Part shown: in pieces, positions 46,767-54,933 of the stretch
How the letters are laid out: each line of letters begins with the position of its first letter
Numbering within the stretch: position 1 is the first letter of the stretch
Assembly (NCBI RefSeq): GCF_900142755.1
Contig: NZ_FRCA01000002.1
Span: forward strand, 62,001-126,000
Reading direction: 5' to 3'
DNA from: Halomonas cupida
Lineage (GTDB): Bacteria > Pseudomonadota > Gammaproteobacteria > Pseudomonadales > Halomonadaceae
DNA: 64,000 bases
Notes under the pieces: model-generated
The model's input: the letters and a program-made list of their open reading frames with translations, nothing else
Told to the model about the DNA's origin: nothing
The model's database searches: none
Program-made: the position numbers and the translations under genes

Positions 46767-48218
46767 TCAGGGTTTTTCATCCTTGAAGTAATACCACTTG
46801 TAGAGAAAACGCTGGCCCAGACGCCGGAAAGGCGCAAAGGCTTCAGACTCGATCATTTCACGCACATTCGGATAGGGAAGCCTGGAAGTGAAGATCGGTA
46901 GATCAAGGCTGTGCCCTTCCCCGGCAATCCACTGTGCCAGGCGTTTGCCGGCCTGTGCCGAATACATCACGCCGTTGCCGCCATAACCCAGCGCGTAGTA
47001 GATGCTCTCGCGAGGATCGGGTTGGTGAATGCGCGGCATCATGTCGTGACTGACATCCACCCAGCCCCACCATGAATAATCGATCTGAATGCCCTTGAGC
47101 GCCGGGAACTTGCGCTCAAGGTCGGCGACGAGCAGTTGCCGATATCTGTCCCTGGGTGCATCGCGACCGGTAACGGCACTGCGACTCCCGATCTGAACCC
47201 GATTATCGGGCAACAGCCGGTAGTAATGGCGCAGCACTCGCGTGTCGGTCAACACCTGCCGGGTATGGAAGTGGGTGGCCTTGAGTTCGTCCTCACTCAA
47301 GGGGCGCGTCACGATCGAGTTGGACAGGATCGGCAGCAACCGATTCTTCAGTTGGTGGTGCAGCTGCCCCGTCACATAGCCCCCCGTTGCCATGCCAACG
47401 GCCCGCGCCTTGACGATGCCTCCTGGAGTACGCAGATAGTGCACGTCACCGCGCGTCTCCCAACCGAGCACCGGACTGGCCGGATGAACCTTGACGCCAA
47501 GGGCCCTAGCCTTGCGCTGATAGCCGAAGGCCAACTTGGCAGCATGAATGCCGATGCCTTCGGGTTCATGCATGGCACCAGCGGCTTCCTCATCGCCCAC
47601 CCACTCCTTGCGCACCGTGTCAGCGTCAATGATGCGAGCATCATAATCGAAGGTTTCGCGCAGTAGCCGGGCCTCCTTCTCCAGACCGGGCATCATGCGC
47701 TCGCGATGGGCAATATACAGGTGACCACCGGGCTGCGGGTCACAGTCGATATCGGCGATCAGAGACTTGAACGTCTGCATGCCCTCGACACATTCACGAT
47801 GCAGCTTGAGTGCAGTCTCGAGGCCATAGCGCTCGATCCACTGCGAACGCTTCAAGCGCCCCGAGGCACACTGGGCCTGACCACCATTGCGGGTACTGCA
47901 CCCCCAGCTGACCCGATTGGCCTCGAGCACGGTTGCCTTGATGCCGTACTGCTCCGCCAGAAAGATAGCCGCTGTCAGTCCGGTGAAACCGGAACCAATG
48001 ATGACCACATCGGCATCGGTGTCACTGACGATGGGACCATCGTCGGCGGGAGGCTCACCCGCCGTACCTATCCAGTAGGTGGGGGCATACTCACAGCCGG
48101 TACCTACATGCGGTGCCGTCAGGGGATCATAAGCCGGATCGTAGGGGTTCCGAGCGGGAGTGTGACGATCTTCGCCCATTGCTTCCTGCGTCCCGACAGG
48201 GCTTTGCACATCCAACAT
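46767..48218 (-). CDS. FAD-dependent oxidoreductase, probable taurine dehydrogenase large subunit (TauY-like)
   Basis: 483 residues. FAD fold at ~70-105 (ADVVIIGSGFTGLTAAIFLAEQYGIKATVLEAN), then WGCSTRNGGQAQCASGRLKRSQW and the C-terminal YALGYGGNGVMYSAQAGKRLAQW, marking the DAO superfamily. The small NTF2/SnoaL-fold protein encoded 51 bp upstream and the presence of xsc, pta and tauE nearby match my recollection of TauXY, which oxidises taurine to sulfoacetaldehyde with electrons passed to the respiratory chain. The ATG at 48218 has AGGAG eight bases upstream. Alternatives are other amine oxidases of the PuuB type. Confidence in the family is high, in the substrate moderate. Confidence 0.65.
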   Translation of the reverse strand: MLDVQSPVGTQEAMGEDRHTPARNPYDPAYDPLTAPHVGTGCEYAPTYWIGTAGEPPADDGPIVSDTDADVVIIGSGFTGLTAAIFLAEQYGIKATVLEANRVSWGCSTRNGGQAQCASGRLKRSQWIERYGLETALKLHRECVEGMQTFKSLIADIDCDPQPGGHLYIAHRERMMPGLEKEARLLRETFDYDARIIDADTVRKEWVGDEEAAGAMHEPEGIGIHAAKLAFGYQRKARALGVKVHPASPVLGWETRGDVHYLRTPGGIVKARAVGMATGGYVTGQLHHQLKNRLLPILSNSIVTRPLSEDELKATHFHTRQVLTDTRVLRHYYRLLPDNRVQIGSRSAVTGRDAPRDRYRQLLVADLERKFPALKGIQIDYSWWGWVDVSHDMMPRIHQPDPRESIYYALGYGGNGVMYSAQAGKRLAQWIAGEGHSLDLPIFTSRLPYPNVREMIESEAFAPFRRLGQRFLYKWYYFKDEKP

Positions 48219-48269
48219 GGCGATGCTCCTGATGCTTTGCGTACACAACGGACCCTGAACAAACGAGTC

Positions 48270-48662
48270 TCAGGCGCCCTTGACCGGAACCGCTGGCCGT
48301 TGCTTGCGAAATGCATTCTTGACGGCGATCTTGCCGTCTCTGAAGGTGAAGGCATCGATCATGCGGGCTTCAGAGCGCATACCATCAGCGGTTGTGCCAC
48401 AGTAGGTGCTTTCGGTGTAACCACGATCCCCAATGACCGAGTGAACGGCATCCACCCACTGGGCATCCGTGGCGTTCTGCCAGGCCGCACTGAGCCCTGC
48501 TCGAACCGCTTCCCTGCCAATGAAGCTCTTGCCCAGCAGGTCCGGTCCTCCTACGGCATGAAATTCGCAGTCATCGGTCATCATCGACATGACGGCGTCA
48601 ATATCGTGTCGATTGAGGGCATCGCTGAAATCCTGCAGGAATTGGATATCGGGCTGGCTCAT
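48270..48662 (-). CDS. NTF2/SnoaL-like small protein, probable taurine dehydrogenase small subunit (TauX-like)
   Basis: 130 residues with the cone-shaped NTF2 fold: FLQDFSDALNRHDIDAVMSMMTDDCEFHAVGG, GKSFIGREAVRAGLSAAW, and the C-terminal ARMIDAFTFRDGKIAVKNAFRKQRP. The ATG at 48662 has AGGAG seven bases upstream; the ATG at 48668 is too close to it. It directly precedes the FAD enzyme gene on the same strand, matching a tauX-tauY order. If it is not TauX it would be an unassigned SnoaL-like protein. Confidence 0.6.
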   Translation of the reverse strand: MSQPDIQFLQDFSDALNRHDIDAVMSMMTDDCEFHAVGGPDLLGKSFIGREAVRAGLSAAWQNATDAQWVDAVHSVIGDRGYTESTYCGTTADGMRSEARMIDAFTFRDGKIAVKNAFRKQRPAVPVKGA

Positions 48663-48726
48663 GGACATGCTCCTGGTGATTTGTTGTAACCGGCGCAGAA
48701 CTACTCCCCGCTGGTGGGTGGCAGGC

Positions 48727-48769
48727 AGCACCATACGCTGACTACCCGAAAGGGTCGGGGCATGGTGCT
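48727..48769 (-). terminator. Hairpin between the glycine-oxidase-like and tauX-like genes
   Basis: AGCACCAT (48727-48734) pairs with ATGGTGCT (48762-48769), enclosing a smaller ACCC-GAAA-GGGT hairpin. It lies after the ThiO-like gene, so it may separate that gene from the tauX-like gene. Confidence 0.4.
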
Positions 48770-48824
48770 TGTTGTGCCCCGCTTCCTCTCTGCCACGAGC
48801 CTACGACTGTGCCGCCTGCCGCAC

Positions 48825-49964
48825 TTAGCACCAGTTGGCGGCCATCGGTTGGACCAGCCCCACATCTGCGGCGGGAGGACAGTAGGGCTGCGGGTCAACA
48901 ACCGGAGTCCGCCCCAGCATTAGATCCGCCACCAGACGAGTGGCTGCCGGAGCCAACACCAGCCCATTGCGAAAATGCCCGGCATTGACGAACAGTCCCG
49001 CCACATTGGGCACTTCGCCGATGAAGGGGATTCCGCCAGGCGAGCCGGGACGCAGTCCTGCCCAATGATGCTCGATGGTTGCCTCGGCCAGAGCCGGCAA
49101 CAGTTGTCGGGCGCTTCGCTGCAGAGACACCCGAGCGGAACAGGTGACCGTCTTGTCGAACCCCTGATGCTCCAGTGTCGAGCCCACCAGAATCCGCCCA
49201 TCGCGACGCGGAATCAGATAGCGTCCATCAGCGAGTACGACCCTCGACAGCGGCGGACCGGTCCCCTTGCCAGGCCGGAATACCATCATCTGCCCCTTTA
49301 CCGGCGTCACCGGCAGACAGATCCCGGAGCGTGCCAGCAGCTCACCACTCCAGGCTCCTGCGCATACCAGTACGCGCTCGGCCGCCAGGCGTCCCCGGGT
49401 CGTGTTCAGGCCGGTGACCCGCCCACTCTCGATACAGAGTTGTTCCACGGTCAGATCCTCACGCAACGTCACCCTCGGGTGCCGCTGCAACCAGGCGCGC
49501 AGCGCGCTTCCCAGCCTTGGATTACGAACGCTGCCCAGAGTCGGCATCCAGAGCCCACCGTTGGCATGCGGTCCACCGACCACAGCCGGCTCTATCCGCG
49601 CAACGTCTTCAGCATCGACCCGACGCATGGGCTTGCCCTGCTCGGATGCCCAGCGTAGCGCCTGATCGGCATCATTCACCGCCAGGTACAGCAGCCCATT
49701 GCGACGATATTGGGGATCAATACCGGTGGTCTCACGAAGCCGCTCGGCCAACTCGGGATAGACCCCCTCCGACCAGCGTGAGAGTGCCGATACCGCTTCA
49801 CTGTATCGCCACGGATAAAGTGGCGAGACGATACCACCACCGGCCCAGGAAGCTTCTCTGGCGCATCGCCTGCGCTCGACCAGGGTGACGTTCTGCCCGG
49901 CCTCAGCCAACTGGTATGCACTCATCAGCCCGATTACACCGCCACCGACAATCAGAGTGGTCAT
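48825..49964 (-). CDS. FAD-dependent amino-acid/glycine oxidase (ThiO-like)
   Basis: 379 residues, the length of ThiO-type glycine oxidases. FAD motif at the N-terminus (TLIVGGGVIGLMSAYQLAEAGQNVTLVER), AGGGIVSPLYPWRY as in ThiO, then VTPVKGQMMVFRP, LIPRRDGRILVGSTLE and AGLRPGSPGGIPFIGEVP and GHFRNGLVLAPAATRL. It may oxidise glycine to iminoacetate for the thiamin thiazole or act on another small amino acid. The ATG at 49964 has GGGAG seven bases upstream. It is far from tenA and thiC in this window and no other thiazole gene is near, so a role in amine catabolism is also possible. Confidence 0.75.
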   Translation of the reverse strand: MTTLIVGGGVIGLMSAYQLAEAGQNVTLVERRRCAREASWAGGGIVSPLYPWRYSEAVSALSRWSEGVYPELAERLRETTGIDPQYRRNGLLYLAVNDADQALRWASEQGKPMRRVDAEDVARIEPAVVGGPHANGGLWMPTLGSVRNPRLGSALRAWLQRHPRVTLREDLTVEQLCIESGRVTGLNTTRGRLAAERVLVCAGAWSGELLARSGICLPVTPVKGQMMVFRPGKGTGPPLSRVVLADGRYLIPRRDGRILVGSTLEHQGFDKTVTCSARVSLQRSARQLLPALAEATIEHHWAGLRPGSPGGIPFIGEVPNVAGLFVNAGHFRNGLVLAPAATRLVADLMLGRTPVVDPQPYCPPAADVGLVQPMAANWC

Positions 49965-50212
49965 ATTGTTCTCCCGGTTCATCGCTAACGCACAGTCATC
50001 GCTAACGCACAGAATGCCACAAACCAACAAATCTCATTTTTCGATACAATTTGCGTTATTTTCAGAAACAAGTCTATAGTTCATCCATCCCCCACCGGAG
50101 AGTTGGGCTCATGGACGTCACCGGCGTCCGCCATGCTCGGCACATTCATAGACTCACCGTCCCTGCTCCGTCGCTTGTGGCCCACGGGGACCGGCTTCAC
50201 AGGAGCATGACC

Positions 50213-51208
50213 ATGCCCCATCCTCGTCCCACTCTCGACGATACCTTGCTCAACCAGCACTGGTGCAGCGCGCGCGAGCTGTTCGGCATCGACTCGGATC
50301 TGCAGGTGCCGGTCTTCGATGAGCGAGAGGATCATGTCCCGGCCATTGACGAGGCCTACCGATTCAACCCCGACGTAACGCTGGCTATCCTTGCTGGCTT
50401 CACCCGCAACCGACGGGTGATGGTTCAAGGCCTCCACGGTACCGGTAAGTCCACTCATATCGAGCAGGTGGCAGCACGCCTCAACTGGCCATGCGTGAGG
50501 GTCAACCTGGACGGCCATATCAGTCGCCTGGACCTGGTGGGCAAAGACGCTATCGTGCTGCGCGATGGCGTTCAGGTCACCGCCTTTCAGGAAGGCATCG
50601 TGCCCTGGTCACTGCAGCGCCCGGTGGCTCTGATCTTCGATGAATATGACGCGGGACGCCCCGATGTCATGTTTGTTATCCAGCGTATTCTCGAGCGCGA
50701 TGGGCAGTTCACACTGCTCGACCAGAACCGGGTGATCGACCCCCATCCGCAGTTCCGACTGTTCGCCACCGCCAACACCGTGGGGCTGGGCAACCAGGAT
50801 GGCCTCTATCACGGCACTCAGGTGCTCAATCATGCTCAGGTCGACCGCTGGAACATTGTCGCCAGACTCAACTACCTACCACGAGATGAAGAGGTCAACA
50901 TCGTGCTGGCCCGTGTGCCGAGCAAGGACAACGAGCGTGGTCGACAGCATGTGAACGCCATGGTTGCCGTGGCGGAACTGACCCGTCGTGGCTTCGCCAA
51001 TGGCGATCTGTCGACGCTGATGTCACCACGCACGGTCATCACCTGGGCCGAGAACTGCGAGATATTTCGTGATCCGGCACTGGCCTTCCGCCTGTCCTTT
51101 CTCAACAAGTGTGATGAACACGAGCGCCCGTTGGTGGCAGAGTTCTATCAACGTTGCTTCGATCAGGAACTGAGCGAATCGATGATCAACGACGAGGGCG
51201 AGCCGTAA
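50213..51208 (+). CDS. CobS-type AAA+ ATPase (cobaltochelatase small-subunit family)
   Basis: 331 residues, the length of CobS. Walker A is [18 protein letters not shown], Walker B region [21 protein letters not shown], sensor 1 [32 protein letters not shown]. The N-terminal [17 protein letters not shown] is characteristic of CobS rather than general MoxR proteins. CobS and CobT form a chaperone-like complex that acts with CobN to insert cobalt into hydrogenobyrinate. AGGAG is seven bases before the ATG at 50213. It overlaps cobT-like by one base. No cobN or other corrinoid gene is in the window. Confidence 0.85.
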   Translation: MPHPRPTLDDTLLNQHWCSARELFGIDSDLQVPVFDEREDHVPAIDEAYRFNPDVTLAILAGFTRNRRVMVQGLHGTGKSTHIEQVAARLNWPCVRVNLDGHISRLDLVGKDAIVLRDGVQVTAFQEGIVPWSLQRPVALIFDEYDAGRPDVMFVIQRILERDGQFTLLDQNRVIDPHPQFRLFATANTVGLGNQDGLYHGTQVLNHAQVDRWNIVARLNYLPRDEEVNIVLARVPSKDNERGRQHVNAMVAVAELTRRGFANGDLSTLMSPRTVITWAENCEIFRDPALAFRLSFLNKCDEHERPLVAEFYQRCFDQELSESMINDEGEP

Positions 51209-52929
51209 TGGCCGAGGCACCTTCCCTGCCAGTACGCCTGCGTCGCCAGCAGTATCTCGAGGAACTCGAGGCCGCCACGCTGCGCGCAGCAACGGCCGAT
51301 GAACATTGGCACTACCGTGCACGCCGCCTGCACCATGGCATCACAATAGTGGCGCTACGGGCGCCTCACCTGAGACTGGGTGATGACAACACGTCACTCG
51401 AGGACTACCGGGCGGTCAGCGACGCCGTCGCCCTGCGCTGGCGGCACAGCGACAATGACCTGCATGCCCGACATCGCCCCGAGTTGCCCGAAGCGCGCCT
51501 GATCTACGACCTGCTCGAGCAACTCCGCGCGGAGTCACTGGTGGAAGTCGGCACGCCAGGTATGGCCCACAATCTGGCGCGCCGGTTTCGGCGCTGGGCG
51601 CTGGATTACCATCACAGTCAGTTGAGCGACACCGCACTCGGCCTGTTGCTGCTCTGTGTCATCATGATCTGCTGGTCGCGGCTCATGGCGCGCCCCGTGT
51701 TTGAAGAGCTGGAAGATCTGCTGGAAGCCACCCGCGCGAACATCGTTCCCAGCCTCGGCCACGATCTCGCCGGGTTGCGCCGCGAACGCCATGACCAGGC
51801 CCGCTACCAACATCATGCGCGCGGCATTGCCGACTGGATCGCCACTCAATTGGAGGGCCTCGAAGCCAATACCGAACGCGACGATGAAAGCCAGAATCCG
51901 AGGCGGCAACTGGCTCTGCTGCTGGACAGCGAGGACGAGATCGACAGCGACATACCGCTGGCACCCAGCGGATATAGCCGTATCTTTCATGACCAGGGCC
52001 ATCACTACCATGCCTTTACCACCGCCTATGATACCGAACGCGACGCCGGGTCCCTGATCCGCAGTGTTCTGCTCGATGAGTATCGTCGACGCCTGGATCG
52101 ACGCATCGCCGATCAGCGCATCAATGTACGCAGGCTGGCAAACATCTTTCGCCGTACGTTGTCCCGGCCCGACCGTGATGGCTGGCAGCATGGCGAGGAA
52201 AGCGGTGTCATTGATGGGCGAAGGCTGGCCCAGATAGTGTCCTCTCCGCTGGAGCGTCGTGTCTTCCAGCGCCAGCGCTATGCGCCGACGAGTGACGCTC
52301 AGGTCTGCATGCTCATTGATTGTTCTGGATCGATGAAGGCCCACGCGGAGGCTATCGCTACTCTGGTGGAGCTGCTGACCCGCGCGCTGGATATGGCAGG
52401 TGTTGCCACCGAAGTGCTGGGGTTCACCACCGCCGCCTGGAACGGAGGGCGGGCACATCAGGACTGGCTCAAGGCCGGACGCCCACCAGAGCCTGGGCGA
52501 CTCAACGAAAGTCGACATCTGATCTTCAAGGATGCGGGGCGCCCCTGGCGGCGCGCCCGACGTACCTTCGCCGCCATGCTCAAGGCCGACCTCTACAAGG
52601 AAGGCATTGATGGCGAAGCGGTGGACTGGGCCTGCCAACGCCTGCTCAGCGCAGACGTCAACCGCCGTCTACTGGTGGTGTTTTCCGATGGCAGTCCCTC
52701 CGATACCGCCACCAACCTGGCCAATGACCGCCATTACCTGGACAACCACCTGAAGGAAGTCGTCGCCCGCCATGATCGCCCCGGGCAGGTCGAGATCACC
52801 GGTCTGGGGGTAGGGCTCGACCTCAGCCCCTGGTACCGTCATCACCGCATCATCGATCTGTCACAGACACTGGACAATCGCCTCGCCGATGAGATCGCCC
52901 AATTGCTGGTAACACCACGGCGGCGCTGA
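51208..52929 (+). CDS. CobT-type protein with VWA (MIDAS) domain
   Basis: 573 residues. The C-terminal half carries a von Willebrand A domain whose metal site reads VCMLIDCSGSMKAHAEAIATLVELL (D-x-S-x-S), followed by VEVLGFTTAAWNGG-like sequence and LLVVFSDGSPSDTATN. The middle is acidic (DSEDEIDSDIPL) as in CobT. It starts on the last base of the cobS-like stop (TAATG). With its ATPase partner it should form a MoxR/VWA-type metal-chelatase chaperone. In the absence of cobN nearby it could serve another metalloenzyme. Confidence 0.83.
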   Translation: MAEAPSLPVRLRRQQYLEELEAATLRAATADEHWHYRARRLHHGITIVALRAPHLRLGDDNTSLEDYRAVSDAVALRWRHSDNDLHARHRPELPEARLIYDLLEQLRAESLVEVGTPGMAHNLARRFRRWALDYHHSQLSDTALGLLLLCVIMICWSRLMARPVFEELEDLLEATRANIVPSLGHDLAGLRRERHDQARYQHHARGIADWIATQLEGLEANTERDDESQNPRRQLALLLDSEDEIDSDIPLAPSGYSRIFHDQGHHYHAFTTAYDTERDAGSLIRSVLLDEYRRRLDRRIADQRINVRRLANIFRRTLSRPDRDGWQHGEESGVIDGRRLAQIVSSPLERRVFQRQRYAPTSDAQVCMLIDCSGSMKAHAEAIATLVELLTRALDMAGVATEVLGFTTAAWNGGRAHQDWLKAGRPPEPGRLNESRHLIFKDAGRPWRRARRTFAAMLKADLYKEGIDGEAVDWACQRLLSADVNRRLLVVFSDGSPSDTATNLANDRHYLDNHLKEVVARHDRPGQVEITGLGVGLDLSPWYRHHRIIDLSQTLDNRLADEIAQLLVTPRRR

Positions 52930-52950
52930 GCCAGGCCAGGGCCATTACGC

Positions 52951-53706
52951 TCAGCCCGCCACCACCCCGATGACAATACTGATCCCCAACCCCATCAACG
53001 TCAGCATGGCCACAGCCCGCATCGTCGCCGCGCTACAGGGTGGTGGATAGCGACGTCCCAGCCAGGTGGCCAACCCCACCGCTGGCATCGCCCATAGTGC
53101 CAGGCTCCATACCTCGGTGGTGAGACCTCCCTGAAGGGCGACGAAGAAGGTGCGCACGCCGGAGGTCATGGCAAAGCACAGGATCAACAGCAGACGGATG
53201 GTTTCCAGGGACAGGGGCTGACGATAGCAATGGTAGATGACAGGTGGCCCGGGGACGCCGAACAGCCCACCGCAAAGTCCTGTCAGAACACCACTGAAGG
53301 CAAAGGTCCAGGTCGGTGACACCTGCTGTCGAGGGCGTGGCTTCAGCGCAATGCTCAAGCCACCGTAGAACACCAGAATGCCCAGCAGCAGCGTCATGAC
53401 CGACTTCCACTCGGTATTCAGCCACTCCAGCAGCCATACCCCGAGGGCAATGGAAGGCAAGATGCCCACTCCCAACGCCACGACTCGGCTACGCCCCAGA
53501 CCGCGCCATCCCCCCGGCAACGCCACCGCACTGTTGACCAGCGTCACCAGGCTGACAACAGCCGCCAGCACAGGCACCGAGGCGACGCCCAGACCACCTG
53601 CGGCCCCCATGACGATCATGCCCAGCCCAAAGCCGGAAACCGTGTGCAGGTACCCTGCCACAGCCATGATGGCCAACACGCCCAGCAACGCCGACAGTTC
53701 CATCAT
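52951..53706 (-). CDS. tauE: TauE/SafE-family sulfite (anion) exporter
   Basis: 251 residues with about eight helices in two repeats. Motifs of the family: VAGYLHTVSGFGLGMIVMG, VVSLVTLVNSAVALPGGW, the mid-protein SGVLTGLCGGLFGVPGPPVIYHC (G-x-G-G-G-x-x-x-x-P-x-x type), and LGRRYPPP. It is 9 bp downstream of the short pta gene, which itself follows xsc, the classic place for a sulfite exporter in taurine degradation. Starts at 53706 and 53703 are both possible. Confidence 0.85.
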   Translation of the reverse strand: MMELSALLGVLAIMAVAGYLHTVSGFGLGMIVMGAAGGLGVASVPVLAAVVSLVTLVNSAVALPGGWRGLGRSRVVALGVGILPSIALGVWLLEWLNTEWKSVMTLLLGILVFYGGLSIALKPRPRQQVSPTWTFAFSGVLTGLCGGLFGVPGPPVIYHCYRQPLSLETIRLLLILCFAMTSGVRTFFVALQGGLTTEVWSLALWAMPAVGLATWLGRRYPPPCSAATMRAVAMLTLMGLGISIVIGVVAG

Positions 53707-53715
53707 GGCTGCCCT

Positions 53716-54732
53716 TCAATCGTGGTTATCAGCAGACTGATGCTGCGCCTGCACCGTGGTGACCGTAATGACGTTGACGATATCCTCGATACTGCAGCCC
53801 CGGGAGAGGTCATTGGCTGGCCGGGCCAGTCCCTGTAGCAGAGGACCTATGGCCTCGGCACCACCGAGACGTTCGGCCAGCTTGTAGCCGATATTGCCGG
53901 CCTCGAGGTCGGGAAAGATCAGCACGTTGGCACGGCCCTTGACGCGCGACTCGGGAACCTTGCGCGCGGACACCTCGGCTACGATCGCCGCATCCAGTTG
54001 CACGTCCTCATCAATCGCCAGCTCGGGACGCTCGGCCTTGACCCGGCGTGCCGCACGCACCACCTTGTCGACCGCTGCATGGCAGGCGCTACCTCCGGTC
54101 GAGAACGACAACATGGCCACCCGCGCAGGTTCATCCAGCAGCACCTCGGCACTCCCGGCAGCCGCGAGGGCAATGTCGGCCAATTCCATGTCACTCGGCT
54201 CAACAACCAGCCCACAATCGGAGAAGATCATCCCTCCCGAGAACTCATGGAACGGCTTGCACAACATCATCAGGAAAAAACTCGACACCAGGCTGACGCC
54301 TGGCGCCTTGCCGATCAACTGCAGTGCACAACGCACCACATCAGCGGTGGTATGGGTCGCACCGGCCACGCTGCCATCGGCAAGTCCTTCACTTACCATC
54401 AGGTTGGCGAACACCAGTGGATCCAGCACGGCCCGGGCCGCTTCGCTCTCGCTCATCCCCTTGTGGGCACGTAATGCCACCAGTCTCTCCACGAGTCTCT
54501 GGGTACAAGGCGAGGAACGTGGATCAATCAGTGTCATGGAAGTCAGATCAACGCCGGCATCCTCGGCGGTTCGCTGAATGGCCGGGATATCTCCTACCAT
54601 CAGGATCTCAGCATAACCTCGCTTCACCGCCAACGTTGCCGCCTTCAGAACCCGCTCGTCATCACCTTCACAAAGCACAATGCGTTTGGGTGCCTGACGT
54701 GCCCGCTCACGTATAAGGTTGAGTGCCTTCAT
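53716..54732 (-). CDS. pta: Phosphate acetyltransferase, short form, of the xsc locus
   Basis: 338 residues, only the catalytic PTA_PTB domain (no N-terminal regulatory domain, unlike the protein at 21701-23860). Conserved segments: RIVLCEGDDERVLKAATLAVKRG, GSVAGATHTTADVVRCALQLIG, MLSFSTGGSA, ANVLIFPDLEAGNIGYKLAERLGGA and GLARPANDLSRGCSIEDIVNV. It converts the acetyl phosphate released by Xsc to acetyl-CoA. It lies between xsc and tauE on the same strand, but a strong terminator separates it from xsc. Confidence 0.92.
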   Translation of the reverse strand: MKALNLIRERARQAPKRIVLCEGDDERVLKAATLAVKRGYAEILMVGDIPAIQRTAEDAGVDLTSMTLIDPRSSPCTQRLVERLVALRAHKGMSESEAARAVLDPLVFANLMVSEGLADGSVAGATHTTADVVRCALQLIGKAPGVSLVSSFFLMMLCKPFHEFSGGMIFSDCGLVVEPSDMELADIALAAAGSAEVLLDEPARVAMLSFSTGGSACHAAVDKVVRAARRVKAERPELAIDEDVQLDAAIVAEVSARKVPESRVKGRANVLIFPDLEAGNIGYKLAERLGGAEAIGPLLQGLARPANDLSRGCSIEDIVNVITVTTVQAQHQSADNHD

Positions 54733-54802
54733 CGCCGTACAGACTCCTTATCGGGACCAGCCAGGTGCCGCAACCACTGGCGTGTGGAACCTGGTGGTCC
54801 AG

Positions 54803-54828
54803 AAAAAACCCCGACCAAGAGGTCGGGG
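54803..54828 (-). terminator. Strong intrinsic terminator downstream of xsc
   Basis: On the minus strand CCCCGACC, loop TCTT, GGTCGGGG is followed at once by six T residues. It stands 105 bp after the xsc stop and before pta, so most xsc transcripts should end here. Confidence 0.9.
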
Positions 54829-54933
54829 CAATGGGACATGCCGGACGAGAGAGCATGCGTGGTACTGGACAGGGAAAGTCCGTTACGCGCCGGCATGGTT
54901 TCTGCTCTGTCGACCTATACCCTCGCTGTCGAC

